NCBI RefSeq assembly: GCF_022829345.1
Contig: NZ_JAKSXV010000096.1
Coordinates: 62,001-126,000, forward strand
DNA length: 64,000 nt
Reading direction: 5' to 3'
From: Methylobacterium sp. J-090
GTDB taxonomy: Bacteria > Pseudomonadota > Alphaproteobacteria > Rhizobiales > Beijerinckiaceae
The translations under genes were made by a program, and so were the position numbers. The notes beneath the pieces were generated by a model. That model did not search any database. It was given only the letters and a program-made list of their open reading frames with translations, and was not told the DNA's origin. Shown in pieces: positions 21,789 to 29,566 of this stretch (the first letter of the stretch is position 1; each line of letters opens with the position of its first letter).

Positions 21789-22187
21789 ATGGTCTCGATC
21801 TCGGGGCTGCCCGCCTTTCTCGCCTATATGGCCGCGGCCTCCGGGCTCGTCGCGCTCTACCTCGTGGTCTACCTGTCGGCGACGGCGCATCGCGAGATCG
21901 CGCTGATCCGCGCCGGCAACGCCGCCGCCGCCCTGGCGCTCGGCGGGAGCCTCATCGGCTACACCCTGCCGTTGGCCGCCGCGATCACCAACGCGCAGAC
22001 GATCCTCGACTGCGTGATCTGGGGCCTCGTCGCCCTCGTGGTGCAGATCCTGATCTACTTCGCCGTGCGGTTGATCCTGCCCGACCTGTCGCGGCGGATC
22101 GAGGCCGGCGAGATCTCGGCCGCCCTCTTGATCGCCGCGTTCTCCCTGGCCGGCGGCCTCGTCGCTGCGGCGGCGATGACCTACTGA
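21789..22187 (+). CDS. DUF350 (YjfL-like) membrane protein
   Basis: This 132-residue protein is almost entirely hydrophobic with four helices (about 8-28, 42-65, 72-95 and 108-130), matching DUF350, whose E. coli member is YjfL. Characteristic segments are EIALIRAGNAAAALALGGSLIGY and DCVIWGLVALVVQI. It starts 11 bases after pyrG, so read-through from pyrG is likely. It is the first gene of a DUF350-DUF1190-ATP-grasp trio that also occurs in E. coli (yjfL-yjfM-yjfC). The biochemical role of DUF350 is not established. Confidence 0.88.
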   Translation: MVSISGLPAFLAYMAAASGLVALYLVVYLSATAHREIALIRAGNAAAALALGGSLIGYTLPLAAAITNAQTILDCVIWGLVALVVQILIYFAVRLILPDLSRRIEAGEISAALLIAAFSLAGGLVAAAAMTY

Positions 22188-22318
22188 TGCCGCGCCGGGC
22201 GTCCCGGCGGATTTTCCCCAGCGGTGCGCTTCTCATGGCCTCGGCCGATGCTTAGCTTCGGTGTGGCGCGGCATCGGGTCGCGCGGGAGAGGACCGCGCG
22301 CGTCGCGCCGCATCGGGG

Positions 22319-22942
22319 ATGGCAACGAAGACCGAACCAGCGCCACAGCGTTCGAAACGCTCGCAGACCGTCACCCTCGTGTTGCTGGCGGGCGCCGGCG
22401 CCACCGCCCTCGTCCTGACGCAGGTCGATCCATCCCAGCGCGAGGAGGACGTCCTCGTCTATCCGAACCCCGAGGCCTGTGCCGCCGGTCGTGTCCGCAC
22501 GGAGGCGGATTGCCGGCGCGACTACGCCACGGCACGGGCCACCTACCCGGAATCCGCGCCGCGCTACCCGAATCTCACGGCGTGCGAGGCCCATCACGGT
22601 GCGAACCATTGCGTGACCGGCGCCATCGTCACCGCCAGCGCCACGGGCCAATTCGTTCCGATCATGGCGGCTTTCCTCCTCGGGCGGCGGTCTGAACAGG
22701 ACCTCGCCCCCCAGCCGGTCTACGACCACCGCCCCGACGAGGCGGCGCAGGGATTTCATGGTGGGGGCGGCGGGTATTGCACGGGCTGGGGCGGGCGCGT
22801 CGTCACGAGTGCCGGTGGCACGTCGTCGAGTGCCCGCGTCGCCTCGTCCGCCGTGCGGCGCGCCAGCTTCGGCGGGTTCGGCAGCACCGGGCGCGGCTTC
22901 TCGGCCCATGGCGGTGGGTCGAGCCATGGCAGCGGCGGCTGA
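22319..22942 (+). CDS. DUF1190 (YgiB/YjfM-like) protein
   Basis: The 207-residue protein has one N-terminal hydrophobic segment (about residues 18-35, TVTLVLLAGAGATALVLTQV) that may be a signal anchor. A cysteine-containing exported region follows (C-x8-C near 55-65, then TACEAHHGANHCVTG), and the tail is Gly/Ser-rich. This is the layout of DUF1190 (YgiB/YjfM) proteins, for which no activity is known. The TGA stop overlaps the ATG of the ATP-grasp gene, so the two are translationally coupled, as ygiB-ygiC are in E. coli. Confidence 0.87.
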   Translation: MATKTEPAPQRSKRSQTVTLVLLAGAGATALVLTQVDPSQREEDVLVYPNPEACAAGRVRTEADCRRDYATARATYPESAPRYPNLTACEAHHGANHCVTGAIVTASATGQFVPIMAAFLLGRRSEQDLAPQPVYDHRPDEAAQGFHGGGGGYCTGWGGRVVTSAGGTSSSARVASSAVRRASFGGFGSTGRGFSAHGGGSSHGSGG

Positions 22943-24102
22943 TGCGCCGCGTTCCCCTCGGCTCCCGGCCCGACTGGCGCGCGACGGCGCGCGCCAACGG
23001 GTTCACCTTCCACGGGGCCGACGGCGCGGATTATTGGGATGAGAGCCGCGCCTACGGCTTCACCCTCGCGGAGATCGAACGCGATATCGAAGAGCCGAGC
23101 GCCGAACTTCACGCTCTCTGCCTCGCCTTCGTCGCCGATGCGGTGGAGGATGAGCGCATCCTCGCCTCCCTGGCGATCCCCGAACACGCCTGGGACGCGG
23201 TGCGGGCGAGCTGGCGCCGGGGCGATCCGTCCCTCTACGGCCGCCTCGACTTCGCCTATGGCGGCACCGGCCCGGCCAAGCTCCTCGAATACAACGCCGA
23301 TACCCCCACCGCCCTCTACGAGACCGGCGTGTTCCAGTGGCTCTGGCTCGAGGAGGCGCTGGCCTCGGGGCGCCTGCCGCCGGGCTCCGACCAGTTCAAC
23401 ACCGTCCACGAGCGGCTGATCGCGCGGTTTCGCCAGATCGGCGCAGGGCGGGACGTGGCCTTCACCGCCTATGCCGACGCGCCTGAGGATCGCGGCACCG
23501 TGGCGTATCTGGAGGATTGCGCGCGCCAGGCCGGGCTTGGCACCCGCTTCCTCGATCTCGCCGACATTGGCCTGGGGCCGGATGGCGGCTTCGTCGATCG
23601 GCGCGACCCGATCCCGCTCCTGTTCAAGCTCTACCCCTGGGAATGGGCCTTCGCGGATCGGTTCGGGAGGGCGCTCCACGCCACGCCGACGCAGTTCCTC
23701 GAGCCGCCCTGGAAGGCGATCCTGTCCAACAAGGGCCTCCTCGCCCATCTCCATGCCCGCGAGCCGGGGCATCCCAATCTCCTGCCGGCCTATTTCGAGA
23801 CCGATCCCGAGACGGCGCGATTGGCGCATTCCTTCGCGCGAAAACCCCTGTACTCGCGGGAGGGCGCCAACGTGCTGATCCTGCGGGACGGCCAAATCCT
23901 GTCGAACGCGGGCGGCCCCTACGGCGCGGAGGGGTTCATCCGCCAGGCGCTGGCGGAGTTGCCCGATTTCGAAGGGCGGCGCCCCCTCGTCGGGTCGTGG
24001 ATCATCGGGGATGCGCCGGCCGGTCTCTGCGTGCGCGAGGGGGCGGGCGCCGTCACCACCGACACGGCCCTGTTCGTCCCGCATTTCATTGAGGCCGGGT
24101 GA
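22942..24102 (+). CDS. Glutathionylspermidine synthase-like ATP-grasp ligase (YgiC/YjfC family)
   Basis: The 386-residue protein is homologous to the C-terminal synthetase domain of glutathionylspermidine synthase, as in YgiC/YjfC. Family segments include YWDESRAYGFT near residue 32, LEYNADTPTALYETG near 115, KLYPWEWAFADRFG near 230, EPPWKAILSNKGLL near 255 and KPLYSREGANVLIL near 305. The fold supports ATP-dependent amide ligation of a peptide to an amine. YgiC-type stand-alone enzymes are not shown to make glutathionylspermidine, so the substrate is open. ATG 22942 overlaps the DUF1190 stop. Confidence 0.88.
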   Translation: MRRVPLGSRPDWRATARANGFTFHGADGADYWDESRAYGFTLAEIERDIEEPSAELHALCLAFVADAVEDERILASLAIPEHAWDAVRASWRRGDPSLYGRLDFAYGGTGPAKLLEYNADTPTALYETGVFQWLWLEEALASGRLPPGSDQFNTVHERLIARFRQIGAGRDVAFTAYADAPEDRGTVAYLEDCARQAGLGTRFLDLADIGLGPDGGFVDRRDPIPLLFKLYPWEWAFADRFGRALHATPTQFLEPPWKAILSNKGLLAHLHAREPGHPNLLPAYFETDPETARLAHSFARKPLYSREGANVLILRDGQILSNAGGPYGAEGFIRQALAELPDFEGRRPLVGSWIIGDAPAGLCVREGAGAVTTDTALFVPHFIEAG

Positions 24103-24112
24103 AACGAAACGG

Positions 24113-24133
24113 GCCGGCTTTCAAAAGCCCGGC
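24113..24133 (+). terminator. Weak hairpin after the ATP-grasp gene
   Basis: GCCGGCTTT-CA-AAAGcCCGGC forms a 9-bp stem with one bulged C, 11 bases after the ligase stop. No T-run follows, so termination is uncertain. Confidence 0.3.
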
Positions 24134-24195
24134 GACGGCCTATGTGTTCCGGGCGTGGTATCCGGTCCCGGCCATCCGGTCTCGCCGCGACCCTG

Positions 24196-24660
24196 ATGGA
24201 TTCCCGTGTGACCGAGATCCTGTTCTACCACCTGCAGCACCAGCCCCTGGAGCGCGTCCTGCCGAGCCTCGTCGAGCGCTCCCTGGCGCGGGACTGGCGG
24301 GCGGCGATCCAGGCGGCGAGCGAGGAGCGGCTCCAGGCGCTGGACGATGGGCTCTGGACCTACACCGACGACAGCTTCCTGCCCCACGGCACCGACCGCG
24401 ACCCGGACCATGCGGGCCAGCCCGTGGTCCTGACCCTCAGGGACACCAATCCCAACGGCGCCGCCATCCGCTTCCTCGTCGAGGGGGCGCCCCTGCCGGA
24501 GGACACCGCCGAGTATGCCCGCATCTGCGTGCTGTTCGACGGCACCGATCAGGACGCGCTCCTGCGTGCCCGCGAGCAGTGGAAGGAGGCCAAGGCTGCC
24601 GGCCACGCCATCGCCTACTGGCAGCAGGACGAGGACGGCCGCTGGCAGAAGAAGGCCTGA
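24196..24660 (+). CDS. holC: DNA polymerase III chi subunit HolC
   Basis: HolC is the chi subunit of the replicative clamp-loader complex, which contacts SSB. The 154-residue protein shows the family N-terminus TEILFYHLQHQPLERVLP. It also carries LWTYTDDSFLPHG near residue 56, which forms the active-site-like region of the fold, and VLFDGTDQDALLRAREQWK near the C-terminus. ATG 24196 (MDSRVTEIL) or GTG 24208 (VTEIL) could be the start. The usual neighbour pepA is absent. The stop overlaps an ATG of the next frame, so coupling to the carboxypeptidase gene is possible. Confidence 0.88.
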   Translation: MDSRVTEILFYHLQHQPLERVLPSLVERSLARDWRAAIQAASEERLQALDDGLWTYTDDSFLPHGTDRDPDHAGQPVVLTLRDTNPNGAAIRFLVEGAPLPEDTAEYARICVLFDGTDQDALLRAREQWKEAKAAGHAIAYWQQDEDGRWQKKA

Positions 24661-24683
24661 TGCCCGTCTCCAGAGGACACGCC

Positions 24684-26258
24684 ATGCAACGCTTCGCCCT
24701 CGGCCTCGCGGCCGTTCTGCTCGCAGCGACTCCCCTCGTCGCCCAGCCCTCGCCCCACGGCGAGCGCCCGGCGCAGGAGACCCGAAAGCCCCCCGAGGCA
24801 CGGGGGCCGGAAGGGCGCAAGCTCCCCGCCGACGCCGTGACCGAGCACAGCGTTACCCTGCCGGACGGGAGGGTACTGGCGTTCACCGCGCGCGCCGGCA
24901 GCCTTCCCCTCGTGGACGAGGCCGGCAAGCTCCAGGCCGAGATCGCCTTCATTGCCTATGCGATGCCGGGCAAGGAGGGGGCACCGCGCCCCGTCACCTT
25001 CGCCCTCAACGGCGGCCCGGGGGCGGCCTCGGCCTACCTCAACATCGGCGCCATTGGCCCGTGGCGGCTGCCGGTGGAGGGGGCGAGCATCAGCCCGTCC
25101 GCGCCCATCGGATTGGTGCCGAACGACGGCACCTGGCTCGATTTCACCGACCTCGTCTTCCTCGATCCCGTCGGCAGCGGCTACAGCCGCGCGGCGGACG
25201 GGGACGGCAAGAAGTACTGGAGCGTCGAGGCCGACGCTTCGGTCCTGTCCTCGGCCATCGCCCGCTGGCTGCGCACCAACGAGCGCATGGCATCGCCGAA
25301 ATTCTTCGTCGGCGAGAGCTATGGCGGGTTCCGGGGGCCGCTCATCGCCAGCAAACTCCAGGAGGAGATCGGAATCGGCCTGTCGGGCCTCGTCCTGCTC
25401 TCGCCGGTCCTCGATTTCGCCTGGCTCCAGACCCCGCGCACGACGCCGTGGGGCCACGTGCTGAAGCTGCCGTCCTTCGCCGCCGCCGCCATCGAGCGGT
25501 CGGGCGGGACGCCGACCCGCGCGACCCTGGCCGAGGCCGAGGCCTACGCCACCGGCCCCTACCTCGCCGATCTCCTGAAAGGGCCGTCCGACACCGCCGC
25601 CGTGGCGCGCCTCGCCGACCGCGTCGGGGCACTGGCGGGCCTCGATCCCGCTTTCGTCCGGCGCCAGGCCGGGCGGCTCTCGGCGAGCGGCGTCCAGCGC
25701 GAGATCGGCCGCGACACCGGCCGCGTCGCCAGCGCGTACGACACCGGTGTGACCGGCTGGGATCCCGATCCGGCGGCGCTGTCGTCCGGCTTCGAGGACC
25801 CGTTGCTCACGGCCATCCAGGCGCCGCTCACGAGCGCGATGATCGCCCTCTACACGGAACGCCTGAACTGGAAGGTGCCGGACCTGCGCTACGAACTCCT
25901 CAACAACGCGGTCAACCGGGGCTGGACCTGGGGCAGCGGGCGCATGGCGCCGGAGGCGGTGGGGGCACTCCGCGGCGTCCTGGCCCTCGACGGCAACCTG
26001 CGGGTGCTCGTCGCCCACGGCTTCACCGATCTCGTGACGCCGTACTTCGCCTCGAAGCTTCTCATCGATCAGATGCCGGCCTTCGGCGGCGGGCGCCTCG
26101 ATCTCGCCGTGTACCCAGGCGGGCACATGTTCTATTCCCGCCCGGATTCCCGCGCCGCCTTCCACAGGGACGCCGCCAGCCTGTTCGCGAAGGCGCTGGA
26201 AGCGCGGCGGGCACCGGACGGCGATGCGGGCCGGTCTCGATCCAAGGATACGCCGTGA
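24684..26258 (+). CDS. Secreted S10 family serine carboxypeptidase
   Basis: This 524-residue alpha/beta-hydrolase peptidase of family S10 has a clear signal peptide (MQRFALGLAAVLLAATPLVAQ, cleavage near residue 20). The oxyanion segment NGGPGAASAYLN is near 109-120, the nucleophile is Ser222 in FVGESYGG, the catalytic aspartate is in HGFTDLVTPY and the histidine in GGHMFYS. S10 enzymes release C-terminal residues at acidic pH; the bacterial members are poorly studied. ATG 24684 is preferred over 24660 because AGAGGA lies 6-7 bases before it and the signal peptide begins there. Confidence 0.9.
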   Translation: MQRFALGLAAVLLAATPLVAQPSPHGERPAQETRKPPEARGPEGRKLPADAVTEHSVTLPDGRVLAFTARAGSLPLVDEAGKLQAEIAFIAYAMPGKEGAPRPVTFALNGGPGAASAYLNIGAIGPWRLPVEGASISPSAPIGLVPNDGTWLDFTDLVFLDPVGSGYSRAADGDGKKYWSVEADASVLSSAIARWLRTNERMASPKFFVGESYGGFRGPLIASKLQEEIGIGLSGLVLLSPVLDFAWLQTPRTTPWGHVLKLPSFAAAAIERSGGTPTRATLAEAEAYATGPYLADLLKGPSDTAAVARLADRVGALAGLDPAFVRRQAGRLSASGVQREIGRDTGRVASAYDTGVTGWDPDPAALSSGFEDPLLTAIQAPLTSAMIALYTERLNWKVPDLRYELLNNAVNRGWTWGSGRMAPEAVGALRGVLALDGNLRVLVAHGFTDLVTPYFASKLLIDQMPAFGGGRLDLAVYPGGHMFYSRPDSRAAFHRDAASLFAKALEARRAPDGDAGRSRSKDTP

Positions 26259-26644
26259 TCCCACGTCCCCCTTGCCCGTTGCCGCGTCTCGGCGCGCTCG
26301 TCGTCCTCGCATGGGGCCTGTCCGCCTGCACCAGCGTGGAGACGCGCGCGCCCGAGCCGGTACCCGTGGCGGCGCCCGCACCGAGGCCCGCACCGGCACC
26401 GACCTTCGCCGGGCCGGTTCTGACCAGCGACGGTACCTGTACCGGCCCGGTACCCACGACCGCGTCCACCATCGAGCCCGGCATCGGTGAATGCGATCTG
26501 GTGCGTCTCAAGGGCAAGGCGCCGACGGACGTTCTGGTCGGCGAAGGCCGCTCGGGCCGCGAGGTCCAGGTGCTCTACACGGAGCCCGGCGCGAAGGAGC
26601 TGTACTTCTTCATCAACAACCGCCTCGATCGAATCGTGAAGTAG
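26255..26644 (+). CDS. Small putative lipoprotein
   Basis: The 129-residue protein has a type II signal peptide ending in the lipobox WGLSAC near residue 24, so it should be lipidated and anchored in the envelope. A proline/alanine linker (VPVAAPAPRPAPAP) leads to a small domain with two further cysteines (GTCTGP and GECDLV) and a C-terminus reading VLYTEPGAKELYFFINNRL. That C-terminal half resembles SmpA/BamE-type lipoproteins only loosely. The GTG start overlaps the carboxypeptidase stop, so the two are coupled. Function unknown. Confidence 0.75.
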   Translation: MIPRPPCPLPRLGALVVLAWGLSACTSVETRAPEPVPVAAPAPRPAPAPTFAGPVLTSDGTCTGPVPTTASTIEPGIGECDLVRLKGKAPTDVLVGEGRSGREVQVLYTEPGAKELYFFINNRLDRIVK

Positions 26645-26654
26645 GCGTGCCGCC

Positions 26655-27695
26655 TCAATAGCTCGGCACCAGCCGCTCCTCCGGCATCGGTGCTTCCAGA
26701 TGGAAGCGCAGGCCCGCCGGGTCGTACTCGATGGCGACGATGGCGTTGCATTGTTGGGCCAGCACCCGCTGGAGCAGGGTCGAACCGAAGCCCCTTCGCT
26801 CGGGGATGGCGACCTTCGGCCCCCCCGACTCCGTCCAGTCGAGGTTGAGCGTGCGGCCGTCCTCCGTCTGCGCCACCGACCACCGTACGGTGATCCGGCC
26901 CTCCGGGCGCGACAGGGCCCCGTGCTTGGCGGCGTTGGTCGTCAATTCGTGAAACGCCATTCCGGCTGGCACGGCGAGATCGGCGGCAAGCTCGATGGCT
27001 GGTCCGTCGAGGGCGATGCGCTGTCCGTCCGCCGCGTTGTAGGGGCCGAGTTCATTCTGCAGGAGTTCATGCAGGGGGGCGGTCTGCCAGTAATCCTCCG
27101 TGAGCAGCGTGTGCGTCTTGCCGAGCGAGACGATGCGGTCCGAGAACGAGGTGTAGAACGTCTCGATGGTGTTCGTGCTGCGCGCCGTGGCTCCGAGCAG
27201 ACCCTGCACCGTCGCAAGGGTGTTCTTGACCCGATGGTGCAGCTCCCGGATGAGCAACGCCTGGCGCTCGTGTGTCTTCTGGCGTTCTTCGAGGTGGGCC
27301 TCCACCTCCCGTTGCCGGCGCCGTGCCCGCAGGGCCGACCGGACGGCGTTGACGAGGACCGCGGGGTGGAACGGCCGTTCCAGCGTGGTGACGTTGCCGA
27401 GAAGCCCGGTCAGGCGCTCGTCGGGCCTCGCGCCGCGAAGGTTGAGCAGCACGAAAGGAAAGTCCGACCACGGCGGTTGGTGCTCGACCCATTCGGCAAT
27501 GGACCGACGGTCAGATTTCAGGAGCGCCTCCTCGGTGATCACCGCGCAGGCCGCCTCGTCGAGACCGGAGACGAGATCAGCGAGGCGCGTCTCGATCCGC
27601 GACGCGATGCCGACCTCGCGCAGGATCGCGGCGGCGACCTTTCCATCGCGCCCGACGGGCGCCAGGATCAGGACGATGGATTCAGCGCCCGGCAT
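26655..27695 (-). CDS. HWE-family sensor histidine kinase with receiver-like N-terminus
   Basis: This 346-residue soluble kinase has an N-terminal receiver-like domain (1-125) and a HWE kinase core (140-340). The phosphoacceptor is His154 in RELHHRVKNTLA. The HWE signature is complete: His249 and Asn254 in FHELTTNAAKHGALS, and WxE at 287-289 (DWTES). A glycine box (GFGSTLLQ) follows. In the receiver-like domain the position expected to hold the phosphoacceptor Asp reads AVITEEALL, so it may be a pseudo-receiver. It overlaps the end of the upstream KaiC-like gene by 14 bases and is co-transcribed with it. No paired response regulator lies nearby. Confidence 0.9.
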   Translation of the reverse strand: MPGAESIVLILAPVGRDGKVAAAILREVGIASRIETRLADLVSGLDEAACAVITEEALLKSDRRSIAEWVEHQPPWSDFPFVLLNLRGARPDERLTGLLGNVTTLERPFHPAVLVNAVRSALRARRRQREVEAHLEERQKTHERQALLIRELHHRVKNTLATVQGLLGATARSTNTIETFYTSFSDRIVSLGKTHTLLTEDYWQTAPLHELLQNELGPYNAADGQRIALDGPAIELAADLAVPAGMAFHELTTNAAKHGALSRPEGRITVRWSVAQTEDGRTLNLDWTESGGPKVAIPERRGFGSTLLQRVLAQQCNAIVAIEYDPAGLRFHLEAPMPEERLVPSY

Positions 27696-29232
27696 GCGTA
27701 TCGGGGTTTCGAATGCCGGATTCGGGGGACTCAGATGCGGCGGTCGTCCGGTCGTCGAGGAGATCGCGACGGTCGCCGTCGAAGGTCGGCACGCCCGTCA
27801 GCACCCCGCGGAACCCCTTCAATGCATCGCCGACGCGCAAGCCTCCATGGTCGATCCGGAATTCTCGGATCGTATCTTCGTGCGGACCGGTGCGCTTCTT
27901 CAGGACAGAGAGGGCGCGCCGCACCCGGCCCGCGGCCTCGAAGAACCGCAGCATCACCACGGTGTCGCTGACGTAGGTGAGATCGACGGGCGAGTCCATC
28001 CGCCCGACCATGCCGTGCTGCGCGAGGATCAGGACCGTCACCACGCCCTGCTGATTCAGGTAGGTCACCAGTTCGTGCATCTGGAGCACGAGGGCCGGCT
28101 CGCCCGTCATCGCACTCATGTAGCCCGTGAGGCTGTCGATGACGACGATCCGGGCGCCGTTCTCCTCAACCGCGTCGCGAATGCGTCCGGCGAAATCCCC
28201 CGGTGATACGTCGGCGGGGTCGATCTGCTCGATCTGCAGGCGCCTGTCCTCGACGTGGCCGGCGAGGTCCATGCCGACGCCGGCGGCGCGCCGGAGCAGG
28301 ATGCCGATGGTCTCGTCGAAGGAGAGGAGGAGGGCGTGTTCGTCCCGGTCGAGGGCCGCGACGAGGAAGCTGAGCGCCAGCGTCGATTTGCCGACACCCG
28401 AAGGGCCGATCACCAGGGTCGTGGTGCCTCGGTCGAGGCCGCCTCCGAGGATATGGTCGAGTTCCGCCACGTTGCTGGGGACGGTCTCGCTGGCGAAGGC
28501 GGCGTGGTGCCCGGCCGCCACGAGTCGCGGATAGACGCGCAGGCCCCCCTTCCGGATGGCGAAGTCGTGGTAGCCACCCTGGTACTTCGTGCCGCGCATC
28601 TTGATGACGTGCATGCGGCGCCGGGCGGCGCCGTAATCCGGCGTCACCTGCTCCAGGCGGATCACCGCGTGGCTGATGGAGTGCAGATTGAGGTCGTCCG
28701 CCTCGGCGCTGAGGTCGTCGAGCATGAGCACGGTGGCGTCGTTCAGAAGAAAGTAGCTCTTGAGAGCCAGCACCTGACGCCGGTAGCGTAGGGAGTCCTG
28801 GGACAGCAGCCGGATCTCTGACAAGCTGTCGAACACCACACGGGACGGATTGACCCGCTCGATCTCGGCCAGCGCCATCCGGACGGTCTCACCGAGTTCG
28901 AGATCCGAGGAATGAACGAGGCTCTGCTGCAATTCCGGGTCGAGGCTGAGTTCGGGCGGCACCAGCTCGTAGATATCGATGCCGTCGAGGCTCCAGCCAT
29001 GGCGCTCGGCCACCGAGAAAAGCTCGCGTCGGCTTTCCGACAGGGTGATGTAGAGTGCCCGTTCGCCCGACCTCACCCCCTCCATGAGGAACTGGAGGCC
29101 GAGCGTCGTCTTTCCGGCGCCTGGGCACCCCTCGATGAGATGCGCCCGCTGGCTCGCGAAGCCACCGTTGAGGATGTGATCGAGTCCCGGTACGCCCGTG
29201 GGGATCGGCTCGGCATCGATGGCGACGGGCAT
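27682..29232 (-). CDS. KaiC-like double RecA-fold ATPase
   Basis: The 516-residue protein has two KaiC/RadA-type ATPase domains: CI with Walker A GCPGAGKTT at 35-43 and CII with GPSGVGKST at 276-284. Walker B-like VVFDSLSE and IVVIDSLTG are also present. By eye, the CII phosphosite pair Ser431-Thr432 of cyanobacterial KaiC aligns with Thr419-Tyr420 (DLTYVSDT), so canonical phosphorylation is unlikely. The CI glutamate pair reads SE and the CII pair DE. No kaiB or kaiA is adjacent, and the HWE kinase follows with overlap. ATG 29232 begins the homology. A signalling ATPase, rather than a full clock protein, is the safer description. Confidence 0.9.
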   Translation of the reverse strand: MPVAIDAEPIPTGVPGLDHILNGGFASQRAHLIEGCPGAGKTTLGLQFLMEGVRSGERALYITLSESRRELFSVAERHGWSLDGIDIYELVPPELSLDPELQQSLVHSSDLELGETVRMALAEIERVNPSRVVFDSLSEIRLLSQDSLRYRRQVLALKSYFLLNDATVLMLDDLSAEADDLNLHSISHAVIRLEQVTPDYGAARRRMHVIKMRGTKYQGGYHDFAIRKGGLRVYPRLVAAGHHAAFASETVPSNVAELDHILGGGLDRGTTTLVIGPSGVGKSTLALSFLVAALDRDEHALLLSFDETIGILLRRAAGVGMDLAGHVEDRRLQIEQIDPADVSPGDFAGRIRDAVEENGARIVVIDSLTGYMSAMTGEPALVLQMHELVTYLNQQGVVTVLILAQHGMVGRMDSPVDLTYVSDTVVMLRFFEAAGRVRRALSVLKKRTGPHEDTIREFRIDHGGLRVGDALKGFRGVLTGVPTFDGDRRDLLDDRTTAASESPESGIRNPDTHAGR

Positions 29233-29324
29233 AAAGGGTCTCGGTCGATTGCGTGAGAGGTGATCGGAATGGAAAGTCGAGCGTCGTCCCTGGCCTAACG
29301 CAACAGGCGCGCCGCGAAGCCGTT

Positions 29325-29352
29325 CCCATCGTGTCGTGCCCATCGTGTCGTG
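29325..29352. repeat. Perfect tandem repeat, 2 x 14 bases
   Basis: CCCATCGTGTCGTG occurs twice without a gap (29325-29338 and 29339-29352), about 95 bases upstream of the KaiC-like start. Confidence 0.9.
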
Positions 29353-29390
29353 AATGGCCGGGGCCGGAAATCGTGAATGACCGGGGCCGG
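29348..29390. repeat. Direct repeat, 2 x 20 bases with one mismatch
   Basis: TCGTGAATGGCCGGGGCCGG (29348-29367) recurs as TCGTGAATGACCGGGGCCGG (29371-29390), a period of 23 bases. It overlaps the end of the preceding 14-base repeat. Confidence 0.88.
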
Positions 29391-29566
29391 ACCTGCGGAC
29401 CCGTACGGTGCGGCCGCGCACGGCGAGCATATGCCCCATCGCGCAATCGAGCCTTTGCAGACGGCCGAGCGCGCCGTATCACGGCCGGCCTTGGCCGCGC
29501 GAGGCGGTCCGTCCGGGTCGATCCACCCGCGAAGCCCCTTCGAGCCGACGGAGCCCGGATCTTCCG

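Larger units (their letters stand above)
29233..29566. other. Divergent intergenic region with tandem repeats
   Basis: This 334-base region separates the KaiC-like gene from opgC and must hold both promoters. Apart from the two sets of short tandem repeats listed separately (29325-29390) I recognise no operator and no credible reading frame. Confidence 0.6.
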
